A stretch of 64,000 nt of DNA, from contig JBBROD010000016.1 in assembly GCA_038229715.1 (NCBI GenBank), forward strand, positions 1 through 64,000. Direction: 5' to 3'. The stretch comes from JANMES01 sp038229715. Its GTDB lineage: Bacteria > Planctomycetota > Phycisphaerae > Tepidisphaerales > Tepidisphaeraceae. This document shows, piece after piece, positions 16,848-24,863 of the stretch (position 1 is its first letter; each line of letters starts with the position of its first letter). The translations under genes were made by a program, and so were the position numbers. The notes under the pieces are model-generated. The model did not search any database. It had not been told where the DNA came from and worked only from the letters and a program-made list of their open reading frames with translations.

Positions 16848-17843
16848 ATGTCTACAGGCAATCTGCGGTTTTGTTTGGTGATGGTCGTCCTCCTCATGCT
16901 GCTCGCGACGCGCGTGTACGCCGAGCCGGTCGGCCAGATCACCGTCGGCGGGACGACGTATGTCATCGTCCCGCTGACCGACGCGAGCAAGCCGGCGGCG
17001 CGGTTCAAGCTCGGCGGGAAGACGTACGCGCTGGTCGCCGCGCCGCCGGCGGTGAAGCCGACGACCGCGCCCGCGTCACAGCCCGCGACACAACCGGCAG
17101 CCAAGTCGACGAGCCGCCCCAGCCGCGTCACCACCAGCGTGCCAGCGGACGTCACGCTCACGCCCGCCGCTAAACTTTCGATCGAACCCGGCAAAGTGTA
17201 CGAGCGCCTGTCACTCACCGGCACGCAGACGATCACGCTGGCGGCCGGGCAGGCGGTCACGTTCCGCCACTGCCGGATCGACGGCGGCGGGAATCCGTAC
17301 GGCTTTCGCTGCGATCAAAACGCCGGCCGGCTGATCATCGAGCAGTGCGAAATCTTCAACGTCTCTAGCGCTGCTCTCTACGGGCGCAACTTTGATTGCC
17401 TGAGCAGTTACCTCCATCGCAGCGCCGGCGATGGGTTCAAGCCGATCGAAAACGCGCTCATCCAAGGCAACTACGTCGCCGAGCTGGGATGGCAATCCCC
17501 AACTGCCCACGCCGACGGCGTGCAAATCCGCGGCGGGCGGAATATCCGCATCACCGGTAATTTCTTCGACTTGCCCAACGACCTGCCCGACTGCCACGCC
17601 AACTCCGCGCTGTTCCTGCAACTGAGCGCCCGCGACGTAACGTTCGACGGCAACTTTTGTCTCGGCGGGAACTTCCCCGTGCACGCCTACGCCGACGACG
17701 GCGGCGGGCGGAACGTGAACATCCACCGCAACACATTCTACACCGGCAGCGCGCGGTACGGCTTTGGATCGATCGGCAAAGACGTCGTCTGGACCGACAA
17801 CATCGACGAAACCGGAAAAGCTGTTCGCCCCGGCGACAAGTGA
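16848..17843 (+). CDS. Exported right-handed beta-helix protein in phage-like cassette
   Basis: 331 residues. A signal peptide (LVMVVLLMLLATRVYA) precedes a short repeat pair (ITVGGTTYVIVPL / FKLGGKTYALVAA), a Thr/Ala/Pro-rich linker (residues ~63-95) and a parallel beta-helix domain with the usual x-I-x-G-N-x-F pattern (IRGGRNIRITGNFF, DVTFDGNF, NVNIHRNTF). Beta-helices of this type bind or cleave polysaccharides and are common in phage tail spikes. A Sec signal is unexpected for a virion protein, so it is more likely secreted or periplasmic, or a cellular gene captured by the cassette. No catalytic residues can be fixed by eye. Confidence 0.75.
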   Translation: MSTGNLRFCLVMVVLLMLLATRVYAEPVGQITVGGTTYVIVPLTDASKPAARFKLGGKTYALVAAPPAVKPTTAPASQPATQPAAKSTSRPSRVTTSVPADVTLTPAAKLSIEPGKVYERLSLTGTQTITLAAGQAVTFRHCRIDGGGNPYGFRCDQNAGRLIIEQCEIFNVSSAALYGRNFDCLSSYLHRSAGDGFKPIENALIQGNYVAELGWQSPTAHADGVQIRGGRNIRITGNFFDLPNDLPDCHANSALFLQLSARDVTFDGNFCLGGNFPVHAYADDGGGRNVNIHRNTFYTGSARYGFGSIGKDVVWTDNIDETGKAVRPGDK

Positions 17844-17855
17844 TGCGGACTCGAT

Positions 17856-17940
17856 TTAATTCTCGCTCATCCAACACCGTCATTCCGAGGTACGCCGAGG
17901 AATCTCGATCTGCGTCGGGCGGCGCGGGAATTAAATCAAC
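17856..17940. repeat. Partial copy of GTCATCCTGAGGTACGCCGA family
   Basis: GATTTAATTCTCGC and GCGCGGGAATTAAATC bracket a half-copy (CGTCATTCCGAGGTACGCCG) of the family found at 8318 and 28586. Confidence 0.6.
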
Positions 17941-18018
17941 TCAGTGTGATTCCTGCGCCTGCCCCACCGTGACCGGCATCGACCTCAGTCGATCCCCCAT
18001 TCAGAAAGGACAACCTTC

Positions 18019-18276
18019 ATGGACCTCACGCAAATCCCCGGTTTCACGCAGCTCGCCAACCTCGGCGTCGCGGGGCTGATGGGCCTGATGTGGTTCTGGG
18101 AACGCAAGCTCAGCGGCACGCGCGAGCAGCAGCTGGACGAAGCCCACGCCCGCATCCTAAGCGATCACGTGCAGCTCGATCAGCTCATCGCCGTCGTCCG
18201 TAGCAACAGCGACGCGATGAGCAAACTCACCGCGACGCAGGAACAACTCATTCGCACGATTGGAGGCAGCAAATGA
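18019..18276 (+). CDS. Holin-like small membrane protein
   Basis: 85 residues. A single hydrophobic segment near the N-terminus (LANLGVAGLMGLMWFW) is followed by charged residues and a helical, coiled-coil-like tail. This is the shape of BhlA/UviB-type phage holins, which permeabilise the inner membrane. AAAGGA lies ~8 bases before the ATG. The stop overlaps the next start (ATGA, 18273-18276), so this and the lipoprotein behind it are a translational pair, as expected for lysis genes. Assignment is by shape and context only. Confidence 0.6.
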   Translation: MDLTQIPGFTQLANLGVAGLMGLMWFWERKLSGTREQQLDEAHARILSDHVQLDQLIAVVRSNSDAMSKLTATQEQLIRTIGGSK

Positions 18277-18782
18277 AAACGTCACGTCTATCACGCGCCG
18301 CCGGCCTGTGTCGCTGGATTTGCATGTTCGGTAAATCGCGATTCGCTGACGCACCACGTCGTCGCGCACGGGCCAGAGGACCGTGGTACGGGGCGGCGGT
18401 TTTGGCACTCGGCCTTACCGGCTGCGCGCCGTATGCGCAGGTGCAGATCGACCTGCTCGATCACAGCCGGCAGGGAATCGTTAACGCCAAGGCCACGCAA
18501 TCGTCGTTCGCGGCGGCGGTCGATCAACTGCACGCGCTACGTCGCAAGCAGCTCGATACCGCCTTCGACGCCGACGTCCGCGAGCAGCCCGCGGTCGACG
18601 CTGAATGGATCATCGAGCACCGCCGGGCGTACGCCGCCGCGCTGGAGGCAATGGCGCAGCAGCAACTGGCCGACCACCAGACCGCCGACACCGCGCAGCG
18701 GAACCTCGATGCGATCGACCAGGCGCTGGCGCAGATCCGCAGTCTCCAGTCCGTCCCCCTGTCGTGGTTCGGCTCGAAATAA
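18273..18782 (+). CDS. Lipoprotein, spanin-like; leader interrupted by repeat fragment
   Basis: 169 residues. A lipobox (LALGLTGC, Cys near residue 51) is followed by a ~115-residue helical domain rich in Ala, Gln and charged residues. In phages an outer-membrane lipoprotein with a coiled-coil, encoded next to a holin, is typical of spanins. The n-region before the hydrophobic stretch is ~40 residues, far longer than normal. It contains RARARGPWYG, encoded by CACGGGCCAGAGGACCGTGG, a recognisable piece of the CCACGGGCCTCCGGCCCGTG palindrome family. The leader therefore seems to have been extended in frame by a repeat. Whether it is still processed is unknown. Confidence 0.6.
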   Translation: MKTSRLSRAAGLCRWICMFGKSRFADAPRRRARARGPWYGAAVLALGLTGCAPYAQVQIDLLDHSRQGIVNAKATQSSFAAAVDQLHALRRKQLDTAFDADVREQPAVDAEWIIEHRRAYAAALEAMAQQQLADHQTADTAQRNLDAIDQALAQIRSLQSVPLSWFGSK

Positions 18783-18784
18783 AT

Positions 18785-18845
18785 GTAGGGCGGGATAGCA
18801 ATCCCGCCTTCTTCACCCCTCGGCGGGACTGCTGTCCCGCCCTAC
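18785..18845. repeat. Hairpin, TAGGGCGGGATAGCAATCCC type
   Basis: TAGGGCGGGA and TCCCGCCCTA close a stem with two internal self-complementary GCGGGA(N)TCCCGC units. It sits between the lipoprotein gene and the last small gene of the cassette. Confidence 0.8.
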
Positions 18846-18856
18846 CGGAGACCGCC

Positions 18857-19111
18857 ATGCAATCCACTGAATTCCACCAACACGTGCAATCCGCAATCCG
18901 CGAGGAATGGACCGCCTTCGCCGCCCGCCACCCGCACTTGGCGGCCGCGGTGGACGAAAGTTTCTGGACCGACGCCGCCGCCGACTCGATCAGCGACGAC
19001 CCGGCCTTCCACGCCGCGATCGCCAACGCCCAAACCCTCGGCACGCTCATGGAACAAGGCCCGGCGATCGTCCGCGATTTCGTCCAGCGGTGGCTGAAAC
19101 GGCTTGGATAA
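18857..19111 (+). CDS. Small hypothetical protein, end of phage-like cassette
   Basis: 84 residues beginning MQSTEFHQHVQSAIREEW. GGAG lies 7 bases upstream. Predominantly helical, acidic in the middle, with FVQRWLKRLG at the end. No family recognised. It reads in the cassette's direction and is separated from argH by a hairpin (19123-19198). Confidence 0.55.
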   Translation: MQSTEFHQHVQSAIREEWTAFAARHPHLAAAVDESFWTDAAADSISDDPAFHAAIANAQTLGTLMEQGPAIVRDFVQRWLKRLG

Positions 19112-19122
19112 CGCCAATCCTC

Positions 19123-19198
19123 CGGTTAGCTGTCCCGCTTGCGGGGCGCGTTGGGTCCGTCGAGCGGTTCGCGCCCCGCAAGCGGGGCGGCTAACGGG
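19123..19198. repeat. Hairpin, CCGTTAGCTGTCCCGCTTGC type
   Basis: CGGTTAGCTGTCCCGCTTGC faces GCAAGCGGGGCGGCTAACGG across a GC-rich centre. It separates the phage-like cassette from argH and could terminate transcription between them. Confidence 0.75.
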
Positions 19199-19225
19199 GA
19201 CGATGCCCCACACAGATCGATCGGC

Positions 19226-19231
19226 TACAAT
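19226..19231 (+). promoter_or_regulatory. Putative -10 element of argH, near-leaderless start
   Basis: TACAAT ends 9 bases before the argH ATG at 19241, and no Shine-Dalgarno is present. If used, the mRNA leader would be only about three bases. Confidence 0.4.
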
Positions 19232-19240
19232 CTCAAACCT

Positions 19241-20743
19241 ATGGCAGACCCGAAGCAGGCAGACAAAAGTTGGCAGGCGAGAATCGGCGAGGCGACCGAC
19301 GCCATCGCGCAGACGTTCGTCGAATCGATGAGCTACGACTGGCGGCTGTACAAGGTCGACGTCGCCGGCAGCATCGCGCACGCGACGATGCTGGCGAAAG
19401 TAAAGCTCATCTCTGGCAAAGACCTGGCGGCGATCGTGGCGGGGCTGAAGGAGATCGAGGCCGAGATCGACCGTGACGGGCCGAAGTGGGCGGGGTTCAA
19501 GCCGGAGCTGGAAGACATCCACATGTGCGTGGAAAGCGCCCTGACTGAACGCATCGGCGAGCCGGGGCGGAAGCTGCACACGGGGCGGAGCCGGAATGAT
19601 CAGGTGGCGACGGATTTGCTGCTGTGGATCCGCAATTTAGTATTTCGCAAAGGACAGACACCATATCTCAATCTTTGCAAAGCGTTCGTTGCGCTAGCCG
19701 AGCGTTCTTCAACCACTGTGATGCCATCTTTCACGCACATGCAACGAGCGCAGCCGATCTCGGCCGGCGCTGAAGGCCTCGCATGGTGCGAGATGTTTGA
19801 CCGCGACCTCGTGAGGTTCGTTTCAGTCGGTGACAACGACGGCCGAAAGCCCGTTGCCTCGCCACTTGGTAGTGGCGCGATTGCCGGCAGTTCGTTGCCG
19901 ATCGACGCTGACTTTACCGCCAGCAAACTTGGGTTCAATCAATCACCGACAAGCAGTATCGAACACACGGCATCGCGAGATATGGCATGTGATTTCGTAT
20001 ACGCGCTAGCCATGACCGCCCAGCACCTCTCCCGCTGGGCCGAGCAGTGGATCATTTACATGACGACCGAGTTCGGCTTCATCAAGATCGCCGACCGGTA
20101 CACGACCAGCAGTTCGATGATGCCGCAGAAGCGGAACCCGGACATGCTGGAGCTGATCCGCGGCCGGTGCGGGAACGTCTACGGCGACCTGTTCGCGCTG
20201 ATGACGATCCTCAAAGGTTTACCGATTGGATACAACAGAGATCTGCAGGAAGACAAGCGCATCGTCTTCCGCGCGTATGACACGGTTTCGTCGTGTCTCA
20301 CCATGGCCGCTGCGATCGTGAACAGCGCCAGCTACGACAAGGCCCGCATCGAGCCGACGCTGGACCGCGGATTCCTCGATGCGACGTCGCTCGCTGAATA
20401 CCTCGTGACGGCGGGCATCCCCTTCCGCACGGCCCACCACATCGTCGGAACGCTCGTGGCGAAGTGCGAGAAGGAAGGGAAGCATTCGCTCCAGCAGTTG
20501 AGCGTGGCGGCGTTCAACGAGGTGATCGCTCATTCGACTGGAGGGCGGTCGTCCCCGACCGCCGCGAATTCATCTCAGGCACCGGCGGGTGAGGACACCC
20601 GCCCTCCAATCAAGGTGACCGACGATGTGTATACCTGCCTCGGCGCTGCGAACGTGGTGAATCGCTATCAAAGCGCTGGTGCCGCAGGGGGGAAGCCGTT
20701 TGAGGAACAGTTGGCGGCGTGGAAAGCGCGGCTGGGCGTCTAG
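19241..20743 (+). CDS. argH: Argininosuccinate lyase with an in-frame palindrome insertion
   Basis: 500 residues; ArgH is usually 455-470. It splits argininosuccinate into arginine and fumarate, the last step of arginine synthesis. Signatures: TGRSRNDQVATD, MPSFTHMQRAQPIS, and the fumarase-family loop SSSMMPQKRNPD. Near residues 434-457 the C-terminal domain contains a Gly/Ser/Thr/Pro-rich stretch (TGGRSSPTAANSSQAPAGED...) not found in the family. It is encoded by an imperfect palindrome (20540-20607) that keeps the frame, and the normal DVYTCLGAANVV-type ending resumes after it. The start at 19241 gives the standard N-terminus. A decayed second copy of part of the gene lies at 22099-22348. 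Confidence 0.93.
   Translation: MADPKQADKSWQARIGEATDAIAQTFVESMSYDWRLYKVDVAGSIAHATMLAKVKLISGKDLAAIVAGLKEIEAEIDRDGPKWAGFKPELEDIHMCVESALTERIGEPGRKLHTGRSRNDQVATDLLLWIRNLVFRKGQTPYLNLCKAFVALAERSSTTVMPSFTHMQRAQPISAGAEGLAWCEMFDRDLVRFVSVGDNDGRKPVASPLGSGAIAGSSLPIDADFTASKLGFNQSPTSSIEHTASRDMACDFVYALAMTAQHLSRWAEQWIIYMTTEFGFIKIADRYTTSSSMMPQKRNPDMLELIRGRCGNVYGDLFALMTILKGLPIGYNRDLQEDKRIVFRAYDTVSSCLTMAAAIVNSASYDKARIEPTLDRGFLDATSLAEYLVTAGIPFRTAHHIVGTLVAKCEKEGKHSLQQLSVAAFNEVIAHSTGGRSSPTAANSSQAPAGEDTRPPIKVTDDVYTCLGAANVVNRYQSAGAAGGKPFEEQLAAWKARLGV
20540..20607. repeat. Palindromic element inserted within argH
   Basis: GGAGGGCGGTCGTCCCCGAC faces GTGAGGACACCCGCCCTCC; the arms pair over ~24 bases with a few mismatches around a 20-base loop. 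It lies wholly inside the argH reading frame and encodes ~23 residues. The unit resembles the inner hairpin at 7483-7606. Confidence 0.85.
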
Positions 20744-20825
20744 CGTTTCTGCTTCCGAATCGCCAACGTCCTCACGCCATTCAGAATTTTCGCAACAAAA
20801 TGGAGGGTCCGACGTCGAAAGCCAA

Positions 20826-22130
20826 ATGACACGTTTGCATCGCACTGCCTTTTCGTCCGCCTGCCTAATCTTTTTCGCGGCAGCGGTGCATCCCGCGCTC
20901 GCCGCTCGGGTTGGACCTGGACCAGTCTTAGCTCAACTCGCCGAAGGCTTTGGCGTGATAGCCGCAGAAGTTGTTCGAGCGAACGCGGCAACAGTTCGAG
21001 GCAGGTTCGTCGATTCTTACGACGTGACGTTTTCTGTCAAAGAGGTGTTCGCCCAGCCGATTGCTGGCGATGCGTTTCCGCTCAAGCCTGGCGACACGAT
21101 CGAACTACGCCTGTCCGCTGGTTATGCCGCGCAACTCGAATGGGACGTACCGAAGATGCTCGAGGCTCGGCAGAAATTCATCCTCACCGTGAAGCGCGGT
21201 GTAGGCGGCCGGCACGAGCACGTCAACGGCGCGTCGGCCCCCGTTGCTGTGAAAGACTTCACGGATGAAAATCGCGCTCGCTTCGCACGCCTGCGTGAGT
21301 TGGCGCTTGTTCCGGCGGATGCGCGGGTGGCAGCACTGATTAAGGTCGTTGCTATTTCATCCGAGAACGAAGCGTTGCGTTCAGATGCGTTGGCAGGTCT
21401 TTCCGATCGTTCGACATTGCGTGAGACACGCGGGCGTGAGGATGCACTATTAGGAATGCTTAAAATTTGGAGCGACCCGGCTTGCCGACTATCTCCCTCG
21501 TTGCTGAATCAGTTGGACTACGCGATTCGCGCTACGGGCGGTTCCGCATTTGAAGACTCAGACGATCGCGCCCGAATGTGGGTCAAGCGCCTCCTTGATC
21601 CGACGCCGGAAAACCGATCTGACAATAATGATCGCGACAATATCGTACACGGTGTGCTTCATGACCTTCTCATCCGAAAGCCAAACGTCGTTAGCCCGGC
21701 GATCGTGTCGATGCTTCGCGATAAGGGTTGGCCGGAAGGCTTTCGACGCGCGGCGGCGGCCGGAATGTTATGGGCCTATATACGATCCGAAAAGACCGAT
21801 TCCGCATGGGAGCCAGCGCTTCAACATCACTACACCCGCGTATTTCTGAGCAAGCAGGACTGGCCGATTCGGCTCGCCGCAGCCGACTTGATTGCCGCAT
21901 CCGACTATCCGCAGCGCAAGCGGCGGTTCGATCCAGACATCGCCGTACGAGACGCGATGCATCAAGCACTTGCCGACATGAAGGTCGCAACAGTCGCAGA
22001 GCCGAAATCGGACGCGATGAACGCCGTGCACGATCTCGAGCGAGCGATCAAATCCATCGCGCCAACGACGGCCCCTTCTGGCGACGACGCACACCTTAGA
22101 CCGGCCGGAACGCCACCAGCAGTTCGATGA
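20826..22130 (+). CDS. Secreted hypothetical protein with HEAT-like helical repeats
   Basis: About 434 residues with a signal peptide (FSSACLIFFAAAVHPALA). Residues ~30-150 look like a beta domain (FVDSYDVTFSVKEVFAQP, FILTVKRG); the rest is helical with repeated blocks resembling HEAT/Armadillo units (LRSDALAGLSDR, FRRAAAAGMLWAYI, WPIRLAAADLIAA). No function recognised. The last six codons run into sequence derived from argH, so the true C-terminus may have been altered by the rearrangement that left the argH fragment. Base composition is slightly more AT-rich than argH. Confidence 0.6.
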   Translation: MTRLHRTAFSSACLIFFAAAVHPALAARVGPGPVLAQLAEGFGVIAAEVVRANAATVRGRFVDSYDVTFSVKEVFAQPIAGDAFPLKPGDTIELRLSAGYAAQLEWDVPKMLEARQKFILTVKRGVGGRHEHVNGASAPVAVKDFTDENRARFARLRELALVPADARVAALIKVVAISSENEALRSDALAGLSDRSTLRETRGREDALLGMLKIWSDPACRLSPSLLNQLDYAIRATGGSAFEDSDDRARMWVKRLLDPTPENRSDNNDRDNIVHGVLHDLLIRKPNVVSPAIVSMLRDKGWPEGFRRAAAAGMLWAYIRSEKTDSAWEPALQHHYTRVFLSKQDWPIRLAAADLIAASDYPQRKRRFDPDIAVRDAMHQALADMKVATVAEPKSDAMNAVHDLERAIKSIAPTTAPSGDDAHLRPAGTPPAVR

Positions 22131-22348
22131 CGCAGCAGAAGCGACGGCTTGAGCGAAGTTGGCGGACATGCTCGTGCTGATCTGCGGCCGCTGCGGCGAT
22201 GTCTACGACGATCTGCTTGCGATGATGACGATCCTGAAGGGCATTCCCAACTGCTTGCCGCCGCGGCCTGCGGGAAGGTGAACGCATCGTCTTCCGCGCG
22301 GTACCACGGGGCGGCCAGCGCCTCGCCATGCCAGCGGCGATGCAGTGA
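22099..22348 (+). pseudogene. argH: Decayed partial copy of argH
   Basis: The sequence aligns by eye with the central part of argH (from about 20090 to 20330): ACCAGCAGTTCGATGA, GGACATGCT(c/g)G(t/a)GCTGATC, the GTCTACG(a/g)CGA segment, CTGATGACGATCCT-like sequence and CGCATCGTCTTCCGCGCG are shared, with substitutions and indels. It has no open frame. It overlaps the last codons of the upstream secreted-protein gene and ends just before the next gene's stop codon. It marks an old duplication or rearrangement that placed a second argH 3' region about 2 kb downstream. Confidence 0.75.
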
Positions 22349-22352
22349 GCTG

Positions 22353-23975
22353 CTACTTCACGTGCGCAAGCAGATACGTTCGCATCACCGGCGGTTCCTT
22401 TTCCACGTCCCACGGCTTGATGTCGATGCGGGCGTCTTTCATGTAATCCTTGTACACGTCCACGGGCATCTCAACCGCGAGCGTTTCATCCAGTTTATAA
22501 AACAGCTTCGGTTGGATGTGGTCGAAATCGACCTTTTCAAACCCCTGATTGCCGCGGCTCCAATCCCAGCGCGTGGTGCGGCTCCAGCCGGGGGTGTTGA
22601 AAACCACCGCGACGACTTCCAGATTCGGATGGGCATCTTTCCATTCAGTGATGATGCGCTGACGAAGTGCTTCCTTGTCGGCCCCGCTGTATTTTTCTTC
22701 GGGCTTTTTATTGCCCTGAATGATGTCCTGCGAAAGCGATTTCTGCGCGGCGAGCGATTTTTCTCGGGTGGCCACAAGCAATTTCTCGGCCGTCGCGGCG
22801 GCGGTGGGATCAATGGCTTTGAGGATGGCCACCTTTTGGGCGGCAAACTCAATCCGGTGGGCGATGCCACTGTCGGGCTTGAAATAAAGCGGCCGCCGCT
22901 CGGTTACTGCGGTTTCAATCAGCTTGTTCGCCGCGGCCAGGTCGGTGTCGATGCCTTTCGGCAGCGACTTGGAAAGCTTCTTGGTGTACTCGTCCAGATC
23001 CGAGAGCTGGCGATCGACATACTTGAGCTTGCCGACCATGTCTTGGGCGGTTCTATCGTTGGGCTTATCGGTGGCGCGGGCGGTCCAACGCTTGAGCATG
23101 GCGCTCATGGCTTCGCGCATCTGCGGCAATTGACCGACCGCGGCGATCGCGTCATTCGGTCGGCTATCGAACAGCGACTGCGGATCACCCAGACTCGTCG
23201 ACCAGCTTTCGACCATCGCCAAGTCATCGGTCATCTGCTGGCCGAGCGCGGCGATCTGCTTGTCGGCGTCGGGCGCGGCTTTTTCGATCGCCGCTTGTGC
23301 AGCGGTGAACTGAGCCAGGAAATCGTTGTATCGTTTCGACTCTGCAGCGACGCTGGCGTTCCCAGCCGGCAGGGCGTTGAGCCGATCGACGGCGTAGCCC
23401 ATCCGCTGGCGCGCGAACTTCATCAAATTGAGAGCCTCGGTGATGGCTTCGGCGTCGAGCTTGCCGGCGGTGAGTTCGGCGATTCGCTTGGCGCTGGGCT
23501 CGATCTCGGTGAGATAGAATCGCGCGTTTTTGAGTTCTTCTTCCTGCTTGTAGTCGAGCTTTGCGGCGGGCGCGGGCTTATCCGCGGGTTTGTCCGCCGC
23601 GCCACCGGCCGGTGCGGGAGGCGCCTTAACCGGGCCGGCCTTGAGCGCGTCGCCGGCTTTCTTTAGCTCGGCCCCGATCGATTGCGCCTTCTCTCGCAGC
23701 GCGACGGTTGCGCCGTTTTCGGCCGGCAGCTGGCTCAGGCGCCGAATGTGAGTGTTGTAGTTCCGCACGGCGGTGTTGTAGCCGCCGCTCGCGCCGTCGA
23801 TATCGCCGGCGGTGAGTTTCGCACTGGCATCGGCCAGCGCGGTTTCAACCGACGAAAGACCGGCCGTCGTCTCGTCGAAAATCTTCTGCTGATACGCGCT
23901 CAGCGACTTCTCCGCTCGGGCGAATGAACACATCACCATCGTCAGGGCCGCCATCCACAGTATTCGAGATCGCAT
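22353..23975 (-). CDS. Exported helical/coiled-coil hypothetical protein
   Basis: 540 residues. A signal peptide (ILWMAALTMVMCSFARA) is followed by a long, mainly helical, Ala/Lys/Asp/Glu-rich chain with a Pro/Ala-rich spacer (PVKAPPAPAGGAADKPADKP, ~110-130). A more globular C-terminal ~110 residues contains LEVVAVVFNTPGWSRTTRWDW and VEMPVDVYKDYM. The N-terminal design resembles periplasmic tetratricopeptide or coiled-coil scaffold proteins, and a shorter protein of similar style is at 62202-63221. No named family is recognised. The start at 23975 opens directly into the signal peptide. Confidence 0.65.
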   Translation of the reverse strand: MRSRILWMAALTMVMCSFARAEKSLSAYQQKIFDETTAGLSSVETALADASAKLTAGDIDGASGGYNTAVRNYNTHIRRLSQLPAENGATVALREKAQSIGAELKKAGDALKAGPVKAPPAPAGGAADKPADKPAPAAKLDYKQEEELKNARFYLTEIEPSAKRIAELTAGKLDAEAITEALNLMKFARQRMGYAVDRLNALPAGNASVAAESKRYNDFLAQFTAAQAAIEKAAPDADKQIAALGQQMTDDLAMVESWSTSLGDPQSLFDSRPNDAIAAVGQLPQMREAMSAMLKRWTARATDKPNDRTAQDMVGKLKYVDRQLSDLDEYTKKLSKSLPKGIDTDLAAANKLIETAVTERRPLYFKPDSGIAHRIEFAAQKVAILKAIDPTAAATAEKLLVATREKSLAAQKSLSQDIIQGNKKPEEKYSGADKEALRQRIITEWKDAHPNLEVVAVVFNTPGWSRTTRWDWSRGNQGFEKVDFDHIQPKLFYKLDETLAVEMPVDVYKDYMKDARIDIKPWDVEKEPPVMRTYLLAHVK

Positions 23976-24364
23976 GATTGCCTCCTCCATTATTCAGGTG
24001 CAGAGTTTAGCAAAATCCTTCGGGCGCGCGTTGCCGAAACCCCTCAGTCTGTTGCAATTGATTGGTTATTTTTCAAACTAAACAGGATGGGCCGGATATC
24101 ACGCCCGCCGTGTGACGAGGACTCGGTGCAATTCTCTCGCATCGAGTACCGTCGTTCCGAGGCACTCTGAGGAATGACGACCTTCATCGGATGGCGCGGC
24201 CGGGGCGACGGCGGCTTTGGTGTGCGGCTCGCGTTTGGGTTGTGCGCGCCCCCGTTGCAGCGCTTGCGGTGAACTACTTTTTGATAGCCTGATTCATCTG
24301 GCGGAACAATTCGCCGAAGGGTTTGTCGGAGCACGGCATCGGCGGGCAGTTTAGCAGAAAGATA
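23976..24364. other. Gene-free stretch upstream of the helical-protein gene
   Basis: About 390 bases without a supportable gene. A faint remnant of the GTACGCCGAGG repeat family may lie at 24150-24185 (CGTTCCGAGGCACTCTGAGG). On the minus strand a 21-codon frame (MPCSDKPFGELFRQMN...) is open but too short to support. Confidence 0.5.
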
Positions 24365-24461
24365 AACCACGGAGCACGCAGAGTTTCACAGAGAAACACA
24401 GAGGTGAAGAGCAAAGCGTTGTCTCTGTGTTTCTCTGTGAAACTCTGCGTGCTCTGTGGTT
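24365..24461. repeat. Near-perfect palindrome, CACAGAG family, copy 3
   Basis: AACCACGGAGCACGCAGAGT is mirrored at 24442-24461; the arms are ~45 bases with a short GC loop. It lies immediately beyond the gcvH stop and can serve as its terminator. Confidence 0.9.
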
Positions 24462-24473
24462 CAACTTCTTGAA

Positions 24474-24854
24474 TTAGTGCCCGCTCTGCGCCGCGTACTT
24501 GTCGGCGGCGAGCAAAGCGTCGAGCTCGGATTTGTTGGAAGGCGTAACCTTAATCATCCAGCCGCCCTCAAACGGATCGCGGTTGACCAAGCCGGGGTCG
24601 CCGGTCAACGCATCGTTGACGGCCACAACCTTGCCGCTGATGCCGCTGTTCAAATCGCTGGTGGCTTTAACCGATTCGATCTCGCCGAAGCGGCTGTTGG
24701 CGCTGATCACATCGCCGACCTTGGGGAGCGAGACGTAAGTCACGTCCGTCAGCTCGTCGGCCGCCTGCTGGGTGATGCCCATGATGACGACGTCGCCGTC
24801 GGGCTTGTGCCATTCGTGGCTCGGGAGGTACTTGCGATCGGTGGGGACGCTCAT
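24474..24854 (-). CDS. gcvH: Glycine cleavage system H protein
   Basis: 126 residues, normal length. GcvH carries the lipoyl arm that shuttles aminomethyl groups between the P, T and L proteins. The lipoyl-lysine motif is IESVKATSD with Lys63; the opening RKYLPSHEWHK and the FEGGWMIKV segment are also typical. It lies downstream of gcvT on the same strand, separated by a long palindrome (24864-24996). gcvP and lpd are not in the window. Confidence 0.95.
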   Translation of the reverse strand: MSVPTDRKYLPSHEWHKPDGDVVIMGITQQAADELTDVTYVSLPKVGDVISANSRFGEIESVKATSDLNSGISGKVVAVNDALTGDPGLVNRDPFEGGWMIKVTPSNKSELDALLAADKYAAQSGH

Positions 24855-24863
24855 GGTTAATCC

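Noticed and set aside
15500..17260. Long minus-strand open frame opposite the capsid and beta-helix genes
   Set aside because: It is antisense to two well-supported genes, crosses a palindromic element, and has no family pattern; high GC creates such shadows.
24290..24345. 21-codon minus-strand frame beginning MPCSDKPFGE
   Set aside because: Too short, without an upstream ribosome site or known relative; may be chance or a remnant.
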